Of a stretch of 64,000 nt of DNA, positions 57,431-64,000 are shown piece after piece. Position 1 is the first letter of the stretch, and every line of letters begins with the position of its first letter. The DNA is from Amycolatopsis balhimycina FH 1894 (GTDB lineage Bacteria; Actinomycetota; Actinomycetes; Mycobacteriales; Pseudonocardiaceae): positions 3,768,649 to 3,832,648 of the forward strand of contig NZ_KB913037.1 of NCBI RefSeq assembly GCF_000384295.1, in the 5' to 3' direction. The position numbers were made by a program, and so were the translations under genes. Under the pieces are notes generated by a model. That model saw nothing but the letters and a program-made list of their open reading frames with translations. It made no database searches and was not told where the DNA came from.

Positions 57431-57619
57431 ATGAGTGACGCAGCCGAGCTGGGCGCCTTCCTGAAGGACCAGACGCTGCGCCTGCCCGACGACCCCGACC
57501 AGGGCATGGTGATCTACCACGCCGAACCGGGGTCGGACAGCGAACGCGCGCTCGGCCTGCCGGCCGGCTGGATCGCCGAGGCGCCCACCGGTGAACGACC
57601 GGTGAACACTCGCCCATAG
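57431..57619 (+). CDS. Short protein resembling the C-terminus of MmyB-type regulators
   Basis: A 62-residue frame, MSDAAELGAFLKDQTLRLPD then DPDQGMVIYHAEPGSDSERA and LGLPAGWIAE. It is like the last third of the MmyB ligand-binding domain of XRE regulators (LRLP-x-DPDQ-x-(V/I)YHAEPGS). No HTH part is present nearby. GGAGG is only one base from the ATG, so translation is uncertain. I read it as a free-standing or truncated domain; a real small protein is possible. Confidence 0.45.
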   Translation: MSDAAELGAFLKDQTLRLPDDPDQGMVIYHAEPGSDSERALGLPAGWIAEAPTGERPVNTRP

Positions 57620-57688
57620 CCGTCCCGCGCCGGGTTTGCCCTGCCTACGCTGCTTTTTCCGGGGGAGTCGGGGTAGAGGAGCGGCACG

Positions 57689-59356
57689 GTGGGCGTCGGC
57701 GCGACGATGCAATCTCTCGCCGAGATCCTCAGCTCGGACTCGGGCAGTCTCGTCCTCGGTCTCGCCGCGCTGGTCGCGATGGCCGCGCCGTTCGTGGACC
57801 GCTACTTCATCCGGCGGCGCCGGCTGGCGTTCCGGGTGCTCTACAACTCCAAGATCGGCCTGTCCCCGATCGACCTGCACGACGGCGAGAACGGGTCCGC
57901 GCAGGCGGACCCCCAGCTGGAGCGCACCGCGCGGCTGCTGAGCCGGATGAGCGTGGTGGTGATCCGGATCCGCAACACCGGCGGCTTCGACATCGCGCCG
58001 GACGACTTCGAGATCCCGCTGTCGTTCACCTTCGGCAGCCGGATCGTCTGGGACGCGCGGGTGTCCGACGCCACCGACGACGGCCTGCGCCGGCACGTCC
58101 GCGAGGGCCTGGAGTTCTTCACGCGGGATACGCCGCAGCCGGTCGAGAGCGCGAAGCTGTCGCGTGTGCGCGCCCTGCTGCCCAAGCGGCTGGCCGGGGT
58201 GCCCGCGCCCGAAGCCCCCGAGTGGCACGGCGTCCGGCTGGCCCGGCTTTCCCTGAAGCGCAAGGAAAAGTTCAAGCTGGTCATCGTGCTGCGCGAGTCC
58301 GGCGACGACGACGGCGAGATCAGCAAGGAGATCGAGCACCACGCCCGGCTCGCCGCCGGCCGGATCAAGGACGACCGGAAGCAGCGCCGGTTCGGCTGGC
58401 CGGTGATCACGACGGCGGTCGGGGTGCTGCTGACCGGCGCGTTGCTGGCGACACTGCTCGTGTCGTGGTCGCGGCCCTCCGGCGAGACGGCGCTGTGCGC
58501 CACCGGGAAGCTGTCGGTCGAGGGCTCGAGCGCGTTCGTCCCGATCATCGGCGGCATCGCCGCCGAGTACCACGGCCAGTGCGACGGCGCCGCGATCACG
58601 ACCCGCGCGACCGGCAGCGTCACCGGCGTCCGCGCGCTCGCCCCGCTCGACGCGGCGGGCAAGGACGGACTGGCGGTGCTGTCGGACGGCCGGTCGGGGG
58701 AAGCGGGACCGGAGCTCGCGGCGAAGGCCGTCGCCGTGATCGTGTACAGCCTGGTCGTCAACCGCGCCGCCGGCGTCGACCGGCTGACGACCCAGCAGGT
58801 CAAGGACATCTTCAGCGGCCGGGTGCGGAACTGGGACCAGCTGCGGCCCGGGCCGTCGGTACCGATCGGGATCGTCGGGCGCGGGCAGGAGTCGGGCACG
58901 CGCAAGACGTTCGAGCAGAAAGTGCTCGGCGGCGCGGAGGACCGGCTGACGTCGGACTCGTGCCGCAAGCCGGAGCGCGACCCGGCGGCGGCGACCACCC
59001 GCTGCGAGCGCGGCACGACCGCCGAGGTGCTGACCGAGATCGCCGCCGTCCCGGGCGCGATCGGGTACGCCGACGTCCCGGCGGCGAAGGCGGCCGCGGC
59101 GCGGGACCAGCAGGTGGGCGTGGTGCAGCTCGACGGCCACTACCCCGACGTCACGACCATCGACGCCGGCTACCGGTTCTGGACCGTCGAGTACCTCTAC
59201 ACGAAGGGCGTGCCGGCGAACGAGAGCGTGTTGAAGGCGTTCCTGGACTACCTGGCGAGCGCCACCGCGCGGGCCGAGCTGCAGGACGCGGGGTACACGC
59301 CCTGCGTGGCCAAGGACGGCCTGCTCGACCCCCTCTGCACCAGGCCGGACATCTAG
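57689..59356 (+). CDS. Membrane-anchored protein with extracytoplasmic PstS-like domain
   Basis: A 555-residue fusion. Helix 1 (about 19-36) is followed by a cytoplasmic domain (about 40-240) with VVVIRIRNTGGFDIAPDDFE and KRKEKFKLVIVLRESGDDD, unlike any family I can name. Helix 2 (about 247-270) leads to a periplasmic-binding-like domain (about 280-555) resembling PstS: SVEGSSAFVPIIGGIAAEY, DIFSGRVRNWDQL and VGRGQESGTRKTFEQ. GTG at 57689 has AGAGGAG upstream. No phosphate ABC genes are near, so a sensing rather than transport role is likely (inference). Confidence 0.75.
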   Translation: MGVGATMQSLAEILSSDSGSLVLGLAALVAMAAPFVDRYFIRRRRLAFRVLYNSKIGLSPIDLHDGENGSAQADPQLERTARLLSRMSVVVIRIRNTGGFDIAPDDFEIPLSFTFGSRIVWDARVSDATDDGLRRHVREGLEFFTRDTPQPVESAKLSRVRALLPKRLAGVPAPEAPEWHGVRLARLSLKRKEKFKLVIVLRESGDDDGEISKEIEHHARLAAGRIKDDRKQRRFGWPVITTAVGVLLTGALLATLLVSWSRPSGETALCATGKLSVEGSSAFVPIIGGIAAEYHGQCDGAAITTRATGSVTGVRALAPLDAAGKDGLAVLSDGRSGEAGPELAAKAVAVIVYSLVVNRAAGVDRLTTQQVKDIFSGRVRNWDQLRPGPSVPIGIVGRGQESGTRKTFEQKVLGGAEDRLTSDSCRKPERDPAAATTRCERGTTAEVLTEIAAVPGAIGYADVPAAKAAAARDQQVGVVQLDGHYPDVTTIDAGYRFWTVEYLYTKGVPANESVLKAFLDYLASATARAELQDAGYTPCVAKDGLLDPLCTRPDI

Positions 59357-59410
59357 CCGACGAGACAGCGTCGATTCGAAACTGTCGGTGGTCCGGGTCA
59401 TGATGTCCGG

Positions 59411-60943
59411 GTGCTGCTGAGCGAGTTGGTCCGCGCGTCCGCCGAACTGGCGGCGACCAGGTCCAGGAAGGCGAAGATCGCCCTCCTGGCCGCAGTGCTG
59501 CGCGCGGCGGAGATCGCCGAGCTGCCCACGGTGATCGCGTACCTGACGGGGCAGACGGCGCAGGACAGGCTGGGTGCGGGCTGGCGCACCCTGGCCGGGC
59601 TGGGTGCCTCGCCGGCCGCTTCGCCGGTGGTCACCGCGCTGGAGGTGGACGCGGCCTTGACGGCGGCCGCGGGCGTCGCGGCGGGCACCGGGTCGAACAC
59701 GCGCCGGCAAGAGGTGCTGCGGGCGTTGTTCGAGCGGCTGACGACCGACGAGCAGCAGTTCCTGTTCCGGCTGGTCACCGGCGAGCTGCGGCAGGGTGCG
59801 CTGGAAGGCGTGATGGTCGACGCCATCGCGGCGGCAGCCGACGTTCCGGCCGTAGCCGTTCGGCGGGCCTTCATGCTGTCCGGGAAGCTGGGCGTCACCG
59901 GGGTCGCGGCGATGACCGGCGGGCAGGCGGCGCTGGCGGAGTTCCGGCTCACGCTCGGCACGCCGATCAAGCCGATGCTGGCGTCACCGGCGGAATCGCT
60001 CGACGAGGCCGTCGCCGAGCACGCGGCGGCGATCGTCGAGTACAAAATGGACGGTGCGCGGATCCAGGTGCACCGCCGGGGCGACGAGGTGCACGTGTGG
60101 ACGCGCACGCTGCGCGAGATCACCGGCAGCGTCGCCGAACTGGTCGAACTCGTGCGGGCGCTGCCGTGCGAGTCGGTGGTGCTGGACGGCGAAACCCTCG
60201 CGCTGACCGACGCCGGCCGGCCGCGGCCGTTCCAGGACACGATGAGCCGGTTCGGCAGCACGCGGGACGAGCAGGTCAAGGCGCTGCTGCTGCGGCCGTA
60301 CTTCTTCGACTGCCTGCACCTCGACGGCGTCGACCTGCTGGACGCGCCGCTGTCCGAGCGCAACGCGGCGCTGCGCACGGTCGCCGGGGCGCACGTGATC
60401 CCCGGCGAAGTCGGCACGGCGCGGGCGGGCGCGGTGCTGGAAGCGGCGATGGAGGCCGGGCACGAAGGGGTGATGGTCAAGGACCTGGCGTCGCCGTACG
60501 CGGCCGGGCGGCGCGGGCGGGCGTGGCTGAAGGTCAAGCCGGTGCACACGATCGACCTGGTGGTGCTTGCGGCGGAATGGGGCCACGGCCGGCGCACCGG
60601 CACGCTGTCGAACCTGCACCTGGGCGCCCGCGACCCCGACGGCGGCCCGCCGATCATGGTGGGCAAGACGTTCAAGGGCATGACGGACGAGCTGCTGGCG
60701 TGGCAGACGAGGACGTTCCAGGAGATCGAGACCCACCGCGACGACTGGACGGTGTACGTCCGCCCCGAGGTGGTGGTGGAGATCGAGCTGGACAGCGCCC
60801 AGGTCAGCACCCGCTACCCGGGTGGCCTGGCGCTGCGGTTCGCCCGCGTGGTCCGCTACCGCCCGGACAAGGACCCGGCGGACGCGGACACGATCGACAC
60901 GGTCCGCGGCCTCCTGCACGGCGACCGCCCGGAAGGAGGCTGA
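59411..60943 (+). CDS. ATP-dependent DNA ligase
   Basis: A 510-residue ligase of the archaeal/LigB type. The N-terminal DNA-binding domain (about 1-180) is followed by the adenylation domain with the nucleotide-accepting Lys212 in EYKMDGARI; VVLDGETLA (motif III), FFDCLHLDG and KVKPVHTIDLVV (motif V) are present, then the OB-fold with RYPGGLALRFARVVRYR. It probably acts alongside NAD-dependent LigA in repair. The start is GTG at 59411 with a poor ribosome binding site. LigB of mycobacteria (Rv3062) is the closest named relative I know. Confidence 0.92.
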   Translation: MLLSELVRASAELAATRSRKAKIALLAAVLRAAEIAELPTVIAYLTGQTAQDRLGAGWRTLAGLGASPAASPVVTALEVDAALTAAAGVAAGTGSNTRRQEVLRALFERLTTDEQQFLFRLVTGELRQGALEGVMVDAIAAAADVPAVAVRRAFMLSGKLGVTGVAAMTGGQAALAEFRLTLGTPIKPMLASPAESLDEAVAEHAAAIVEYKMDGARIQVHRRGDEVHVWTRTLREITGSVAELVELVRALPCESVVLDGETLALTDAGRPRPFQDTMSRFGSTRDEQVKALLLRPYFFDCLHLDGVDLLDAPLSERNAALRTVAGAHVIPGEVGTARAGAVLEAAMEAGHEGVMVKDLASPYAAGRRGRAWLKVKPVHTIDLVVLAAEWGHGRRTGTLSNLHLGARDPDGGPPIMVGKTFKGMTDELLAWQTRTFQEIETHRDDWTVYVRPEVVVEIELDSAQVSTRYPGGLALRFARVVRYRPDKDPADADTIDTVRGLLHGDRPEGG

Positions 60944-60950
60944 CCGCCCT

Positions 60951-61030
60951 CCGATCACGCGAGTCGACCCTCCCATCACGGGTGATGTCTCTCCCATCAC
61001 GCGTGATGGCCCCTCAATCACGCCAGATGC
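60951..61030. repeat. 21-base-period tandem repeat, second tract
   Basis: Four units with 21-base spacing begin at about 60951, 60972, 60993 and 61014. Each has an ATCACG core (GATCACGCGAGTC, CATCACGGGTGATG, CATCACGCGTGATG, AATCACGCCAGATG); units two and three contain local palindromes. It follows the ligase stop by seven bases. The core is the reverse complement of the one at 47946. Confidence 0.8.
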
Positions 61031-61188
61031 CCGTCGCGGCCCCGGAAGGAGCTACGAAAGTCTCGATCACGACATCTCGTACGTCGGTGGTGCTTTCCTC
61101 GTAAAAGGAAAGACGAAAGTCGATGTTGCCCGCTCCCCTTCCTCGCCAGAGTGGCTGACGGAGTTTCCGGCAGCAGGGGAGAACCAGC

Positions 61189-62481
61189 ATGAGATTGCGC
61201 GCCACCGCGGGCCTGTTCGCGAGCACCACACTGCTCGTGACGGCGTTCGCCGTCCCGGCGTCCGCCACGCCCGTGCCGAGCACGCCGAACGCGGCGCACC
61301 AGCCGTCGAAGCACCAGTTCTCGGCGGCCGCGCGGTCGTTCGTCGGCGCCGACACCGTCGAGAAGCGCGTCGCCAAACTGGAAGCGGCGATGGCGACGCT
61401 GCCGAAGGAGAGCACTGCCTACAACGCGACGAAGCTGTGGAACGCCGGCATCACCGGCGCAGGCAGCACCGTCGCGACGCTGGTGTCCTTCGGCGACGAC
61501 AAGGTCAAGCAGGTCCTCGCCACCTACTCGAAGAACCACGGCCTGCCGCCGGCCAACATCGAGGTGATCCAGCCGTCCGGGCCGGTGCCCGCGTGCACCG
61601 ATCCCGGTGTCGACACCGCGACCTGCCAGGGCTGGGGCGGCGAGACCGACCTCGACGTCACGATGATGCACGCCATGGCGCCGAACGCGAAGATCATCGT
61701 CGCGGCGACGCCGGTCGCGGAGACGCAGGGCTTCACCGGGCTGCCCGAGATGATGCACGCCGTCGACTACATGACCGAGCACAAGCTGGTCGACGTCATC
61801 TCGATGAGCTTCGGCACGACCGAGGAGAACTTCCCGTCGTTCGACTCGATCAAGACGCTCGACCCGGCGCTGGACCGCGCGAGCAAGGCCGGGATCACGA
61901 TGGTCGCGTCCTCCGGTGACGACGGCCCGACCGGCGGCTACCTCTACGGCCCGGGCAACTATCCGTACCGCGTCGCGAGCTGGCCGGCGTCCGACCCGCG
62001 CGTGACGACGCTCGGCGGCACCCAGCTGCACCTCGACGCGAACGGCAACCGCACCAAGCCGGACGACGTCGTGAACGTCGCCGACAACGGCTTCGCCGAG
62101 GGCGCCGGGCTGTCGAAGACGTACGCACGGCCGAACTGGCAGGACGGCGTCAAGAAGATCACCGGCAGCAAGATGCGCTCGTTCCCGGACATCAGCATGG
62201 AAGGCGTTCACGGCACGTCGCAGTCCGCGCCGCTGTTCGCCGGCGTGCTCGCGCTCGCGGTGCAGGCCAAGCACGGCAAGCTCGGCCAGATCAACCCGGC
62301 GCTGTACGAAAAGCTGGGCCCGGCGGGCACGAAGGCGGGGATCGTCGACGTCACCGAGGGCGACAACAGCCAGGACGGCGTCGTCGGCTTCACCGCGGCG
62401 AAGGGGTTCGACATCGCCACCGGCTGGGGCACGGTCGACGCCTCGGTTTTCGTCCCGGCCTTGGTGAAAGCGCTCCGCTAA
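61189..62481 (+). CDS. Secreted S53-family (sedolisin) peptidase without prodomain
   Basis: A 430-residue exported protease. A signal peptide (MRLRATAGLFASTTLLVTAF...SA) is followed by a short linker and the catalytic fold from about residue 78. Catalytic residues are Glu152 and Asp156 (GGETDLDV), oxyanion Asp244 (SSGDDG) and Ser344 (HGTSQSAP, in place of the usual SGTS). Typical sedolisins carry a prodomain of about 180 residues; here only about 50 residues precede the core, so it lacks one. The start has AGGGGAG upstream. The 5' leader (61031-61188) contains no gene. Confidence 0.85.
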   Translation: MRLRATAGLFASTTLLVTAFAVPASATPVPSTPNAAHQPSKHQFSAAARSFVGADTVEKRVAKLEAAMATLPKESTAYNATKLWNAGITGAGSTVATLVSFGDDKVKQVLATYSKNHGLPPANIEVIQPSGPVPACTDPGVDTATCQGWGGETDLDVTMMHAMAPNAKIIVAATPVAETQGFTGLPEMMHAVDYMTEHKLVDVISMSFGTTEENFPSFDSIKTLDPALDRASKAGITMVASSGDDGPTGGYLYGPGNYPYRVASWPASDPRVTTLGGTQLHLDANGNRTKPDDVVNVADNGFAEGAGLSKTYARPNWQDGVKKITGSKMRSFPDISMEGVHGTSQSAPLFAGVLALAVQAKHGKLGQINPALYEKLGPAGTKAGIVDVTEGDNSQDGVVGFTAAKGFDIATGWGTVDASVFVPALVKALR

Positions 62482-62519
62482 CTCATCAGGCGCTGACTCA
62501 TCCAGCGCTGACTCCTCCG

Positions 62520-62563
62520 GCCGCGGAGGTGACGTTCGCCAGTTCGAACGTCACCTCCGCGGC
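62520..62563. terminator. Strong terminator after the S53 peptidase gene
   Basis: A perfect 19-base stem (62520-62538 with 62545-62563) around CCAGTT, about 40 bases after the stop. Two copies of GCGCTGACTC (near 62490 and 62505) lie just before it. Confidence 0.85.
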
Positions 62564-62676
62564 GAAGTCGCGCCGAATGGCGACATTTTTCCCGACACAT
62601 CCGGGCATCGGCGATCCTTAGAGTGCGCTCCGCAAGCGATCCCGCTCACTTCCCGAGCGGTCACGGAGGAGCCACA

Positions 62677-63117
62677 GTGGTCAGCAAAGAACAGATGAAA
62701 GCGGCGATCCACGCCGCTTTCGATTCGGCCGTCGCCAACGGGGCGAGCTACACCAAGGTGTACGCCGCGGAAATCAGACAGAAGAACTACCTGGTCTTCC
62801 GCACGACCAGCGTCGCCAACTTCGCGCTGGGCTTCAAGCCCGGCCAGACCGACCTCGTCCTCGTCCCGCTCGAGGAGAAGAACGGCACCGTCACGGCGGG
62901 CTCGCCGCTGACGATCACCGACGCCAACCGGGCGTCGGTGAAGAAACGCGATCTGCAGGGCCGGTTCGTGATCAAGACGACCGAAGGCCGGACGTTCCGG
63001 CTCAGCATCCTCCCCTCCGTGACAAAGCTCCTGGCCGCCGCTTACCAGCTGCCGGTCGAGCAGAAGGCGGAGTACGAGGCGTTCACCGCGCTCCGGGACA
63101 CGCTCACCGCGGCGTAG
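62677..63117 (+). CDS. Hypothetical protein, 146 aa
   Basis: I do not recognise this family. GTG at 62677 has GGAGGAG five bases upstream, a strong site. The sequence is VVSKEQMKAAIHAAFDSAVA, then VYAAEIRQKNYLVFRTTSVA, LTITDANRASVKKRDLQGRF and a helical end. The middle looks like a small beta barrel or PH-like sheet. There is no signal peptide, so it is cytoplasmic. It follows a strong terminator and has its own promoter region. Confidence 0.7.
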   Translation: MVSKEQMKAAIHAAFDSAVANGASYTKVYAAEIRQKNYLVFRTTSVANFALGFKPGQTDLVLVPLEEKNGTVTAGSPLTITDANRASVKKRDLQGRFVIKTTEGRTFRLSILPSVTKLLAAAYQLPVEQKAEYEAFTALRDTLTAA

Positions 63118-63230
63118 CACCGTTCGGGGCTGTCCACGCGCTGGGCAGCCCCAGTCCGCCGGACCACGGCTCGGCCGAGCGGTCCACAATGGAGTTATCG
63201 CGGGGAACTACCGACCGGTATCGTCGGCGG

Positions 63231-63869
63231 ATGCACAGTTCGAAGCTCACCCGCGCCTGGTTCGCGGTCACCGCACTGGTCGCCCTGACCGGCCTGGTCC
63301 TCCAGGTGATCGCCACCGCGGGCGACACCTCCGGCCGCTTCACGACGGTCGCGGGACGGGTGGCGAACCTGTTCTGCTTCTTCACGATCGACTCGAACCT
63401 GCTGGTCATCGTGACATCGGCGCTGGTGGCGTTCGGCGCGGCGCGAGGCGGGCTGTTCCGGGTGCTCTGGCTCGACGCGCTGGCCGGCATCATCGTGACC
63501 GGCATCGTCTACCAGGTCGCCCTCGCCGGCCTGTACGACTTGCACGGCCTCGCGTTCTTCGCCGACACGATGCTGCACAAGGTGACGCCGATCCTGTTCG
63601 TGCTCGGCTGGCTCCTCGTCGGCCCGCGCGGGGCCTTCACGTGGCGCACCGTCTGGTGGTCGCTGGCCTACCCGCTGGTGTGGCTGGCGTTCACGCTCCC
63701 CCGCGGCGCACTCACCGGCTTCTACCCGTACCCGTTCGTCGACGCGGACGCCCTCGGCTACGGCCAGGTGACGCTGAACTGCGTCTTCATCGGGCTCTTC
63801 TTCGCCGCGCTCGGCGCGGGCGCCTTCCTGTACGACCGCCGGTTCGCCCGGCTAGGGTCGGGCCTATGA
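63231..63869 (+). CDS. Pr6Pr family membrane protein
   Basis: A 212-residue protein with six hydrophobic helices. FFTIDSNLLVIVTSAL, LHKVTPILFVLGWLL and SLAYPLVWLAFTLPRGALTG, then FYPYPFVD, are the family hallmarks. ATG at 63231 is six bases after a -10-like TATCGT (63219-63224) with no ribosome binding site, so the mRNA is probably leaderless. Function unknown. It overlaps the next gene as ATGA. Confidence 0.85.
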   Translation: MHSSKLTRAWFAVTALVALTGLVLQVIATAGDTSGRFTTVAGRVANLFCFFTIDSNLLVIVTSALVAFGAARGGLFRVLWLDALAGIIVTGIVYQVALAGLYDLHGLAFFADTMLHKVTPILFVLGWLLVGPRGAFTWRTVWWSLAYPLVWLAFTLPRGALTGFYPYPFVDADALGYGQVTLNCVFIGLFFAALGAGAFLYDRRFARLGSGL

Positions 63870-64000
63870 CGGCGATCGTGCAGAACCTGGTGACCTCCGG
63901 CGTTTTCCGGCTCGACGGCGGCAGCTGGGACGTCGACAACAACGTGTGGATCGTGGGCGACGACACGACGGTGATCGTGATCGACGCGGCGCACGACGCG
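63866..64000 (+). CDS. MBL-fold metallo-hydrolase, N-terminal part
   Basis: The first 45 codons only; the gene runs off the window. The sequence MTAIVQNLVTSGVFRLDGG, then WDVDNNVWIVGDDTTVIVID and AAHDA, is the first two strands of a metallo-beta-lactamase fold. The HxHxDH motif would come after the window end. It starts in the stop codon of the preceding gene (ATGA). Confidence 0.7.
   Translation, partial: MTAIVQNLVTSGVFRLDGGSWDVDNNVWIVGDDTTVIVIDAAHDA

Overview
The window is high-GC chromosomal DNA from an actinomycete, most likely a Pseudonocardiaceae member such as Amycolatopsis (inference). Supporting signs are the G+C-rich codon use with many GTG/TTG starts, a WhiB regulator, the mycothiol gene mshB, GTGA/ATGA-coupled operons, a trp-type attenuator, and a manA / SIS / manB / DUF3499 / zincin-like / whiB gene order close to that of mycobacteria. 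No rRNA, tRNA, CRISPR array or transposase was seen.

Layout. 0.1-9.1 kb: mannose activation (manA, a TobH-like SIS protein, a Trm112-like protein, manB), a DUF3499 protein, a zincin-fold protein without its HExxH motif, a very large membrane GT2 glycosyltransferase and a WhiB-class regulator. 9.3-12.1 kb: an M50-type membrane protease and mshB with two coupled conserved genes. 12.2-21.2 kb: a peptide ABC transporter with fused ATPases, two near-duplicate DppB permeases around one DppC, and two binding lipoproteins. 21.5-25.7 kb: typA, a 51-residue Cys-rich gene behind an iron box, a YciI protein, trpS behind a ribosome-mediated attenuator, and a Nudix hydrolase. 25.7-30.9 kb: a two-component system divergent from a LolA-like secreted protein and an ABC-2 exporter. 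30.9-34.8 kb: a thiamine-type ABC transporter (ATPase, fused permease, binding protein) behind a TPP riboswitch.

35.5-38.75 kb is the accessory part. It holds an MNT-HEPN toxin-antitoxin pair with a long palindromic operator over its start codon, an EF-G-like gene fragment, and a lower-GC two-gene cassette (HipA-like kinase plus HIRAN-like protein) bracketed by 26-base direct repeats of the ychF 3' end. The cassette looks like a small integrated islet with no integrase of its own and is the best candidate for an undescribed system.

38.7-64 kb is mostly core: ychF, an Ada-AlkA fusion, sbcCD, rmuC, ispH, a lipid-droplet-associated-type protein, a coupled xseA-orf-xseB operon, glpX, a secreted S1 protease, a thioredoxin-reductase-like ferredoxin reductase, fumC, an aldo/keto reductase, a membrane-anchored PstS-like fusion, an ATP-dependent DNA ligase, a secreted S53 protease without a prodomain, and the first 45 codons of an MBL-fold hydrolase. 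Long perfect hairpins lie at many convergent gene ends. Two related 21-base-period repeat tracts (47.95 and 60.95 kb) and a three-member palindrome family (5.1, 25.3, 30.9 kb) are lineage-type repeats worth following.
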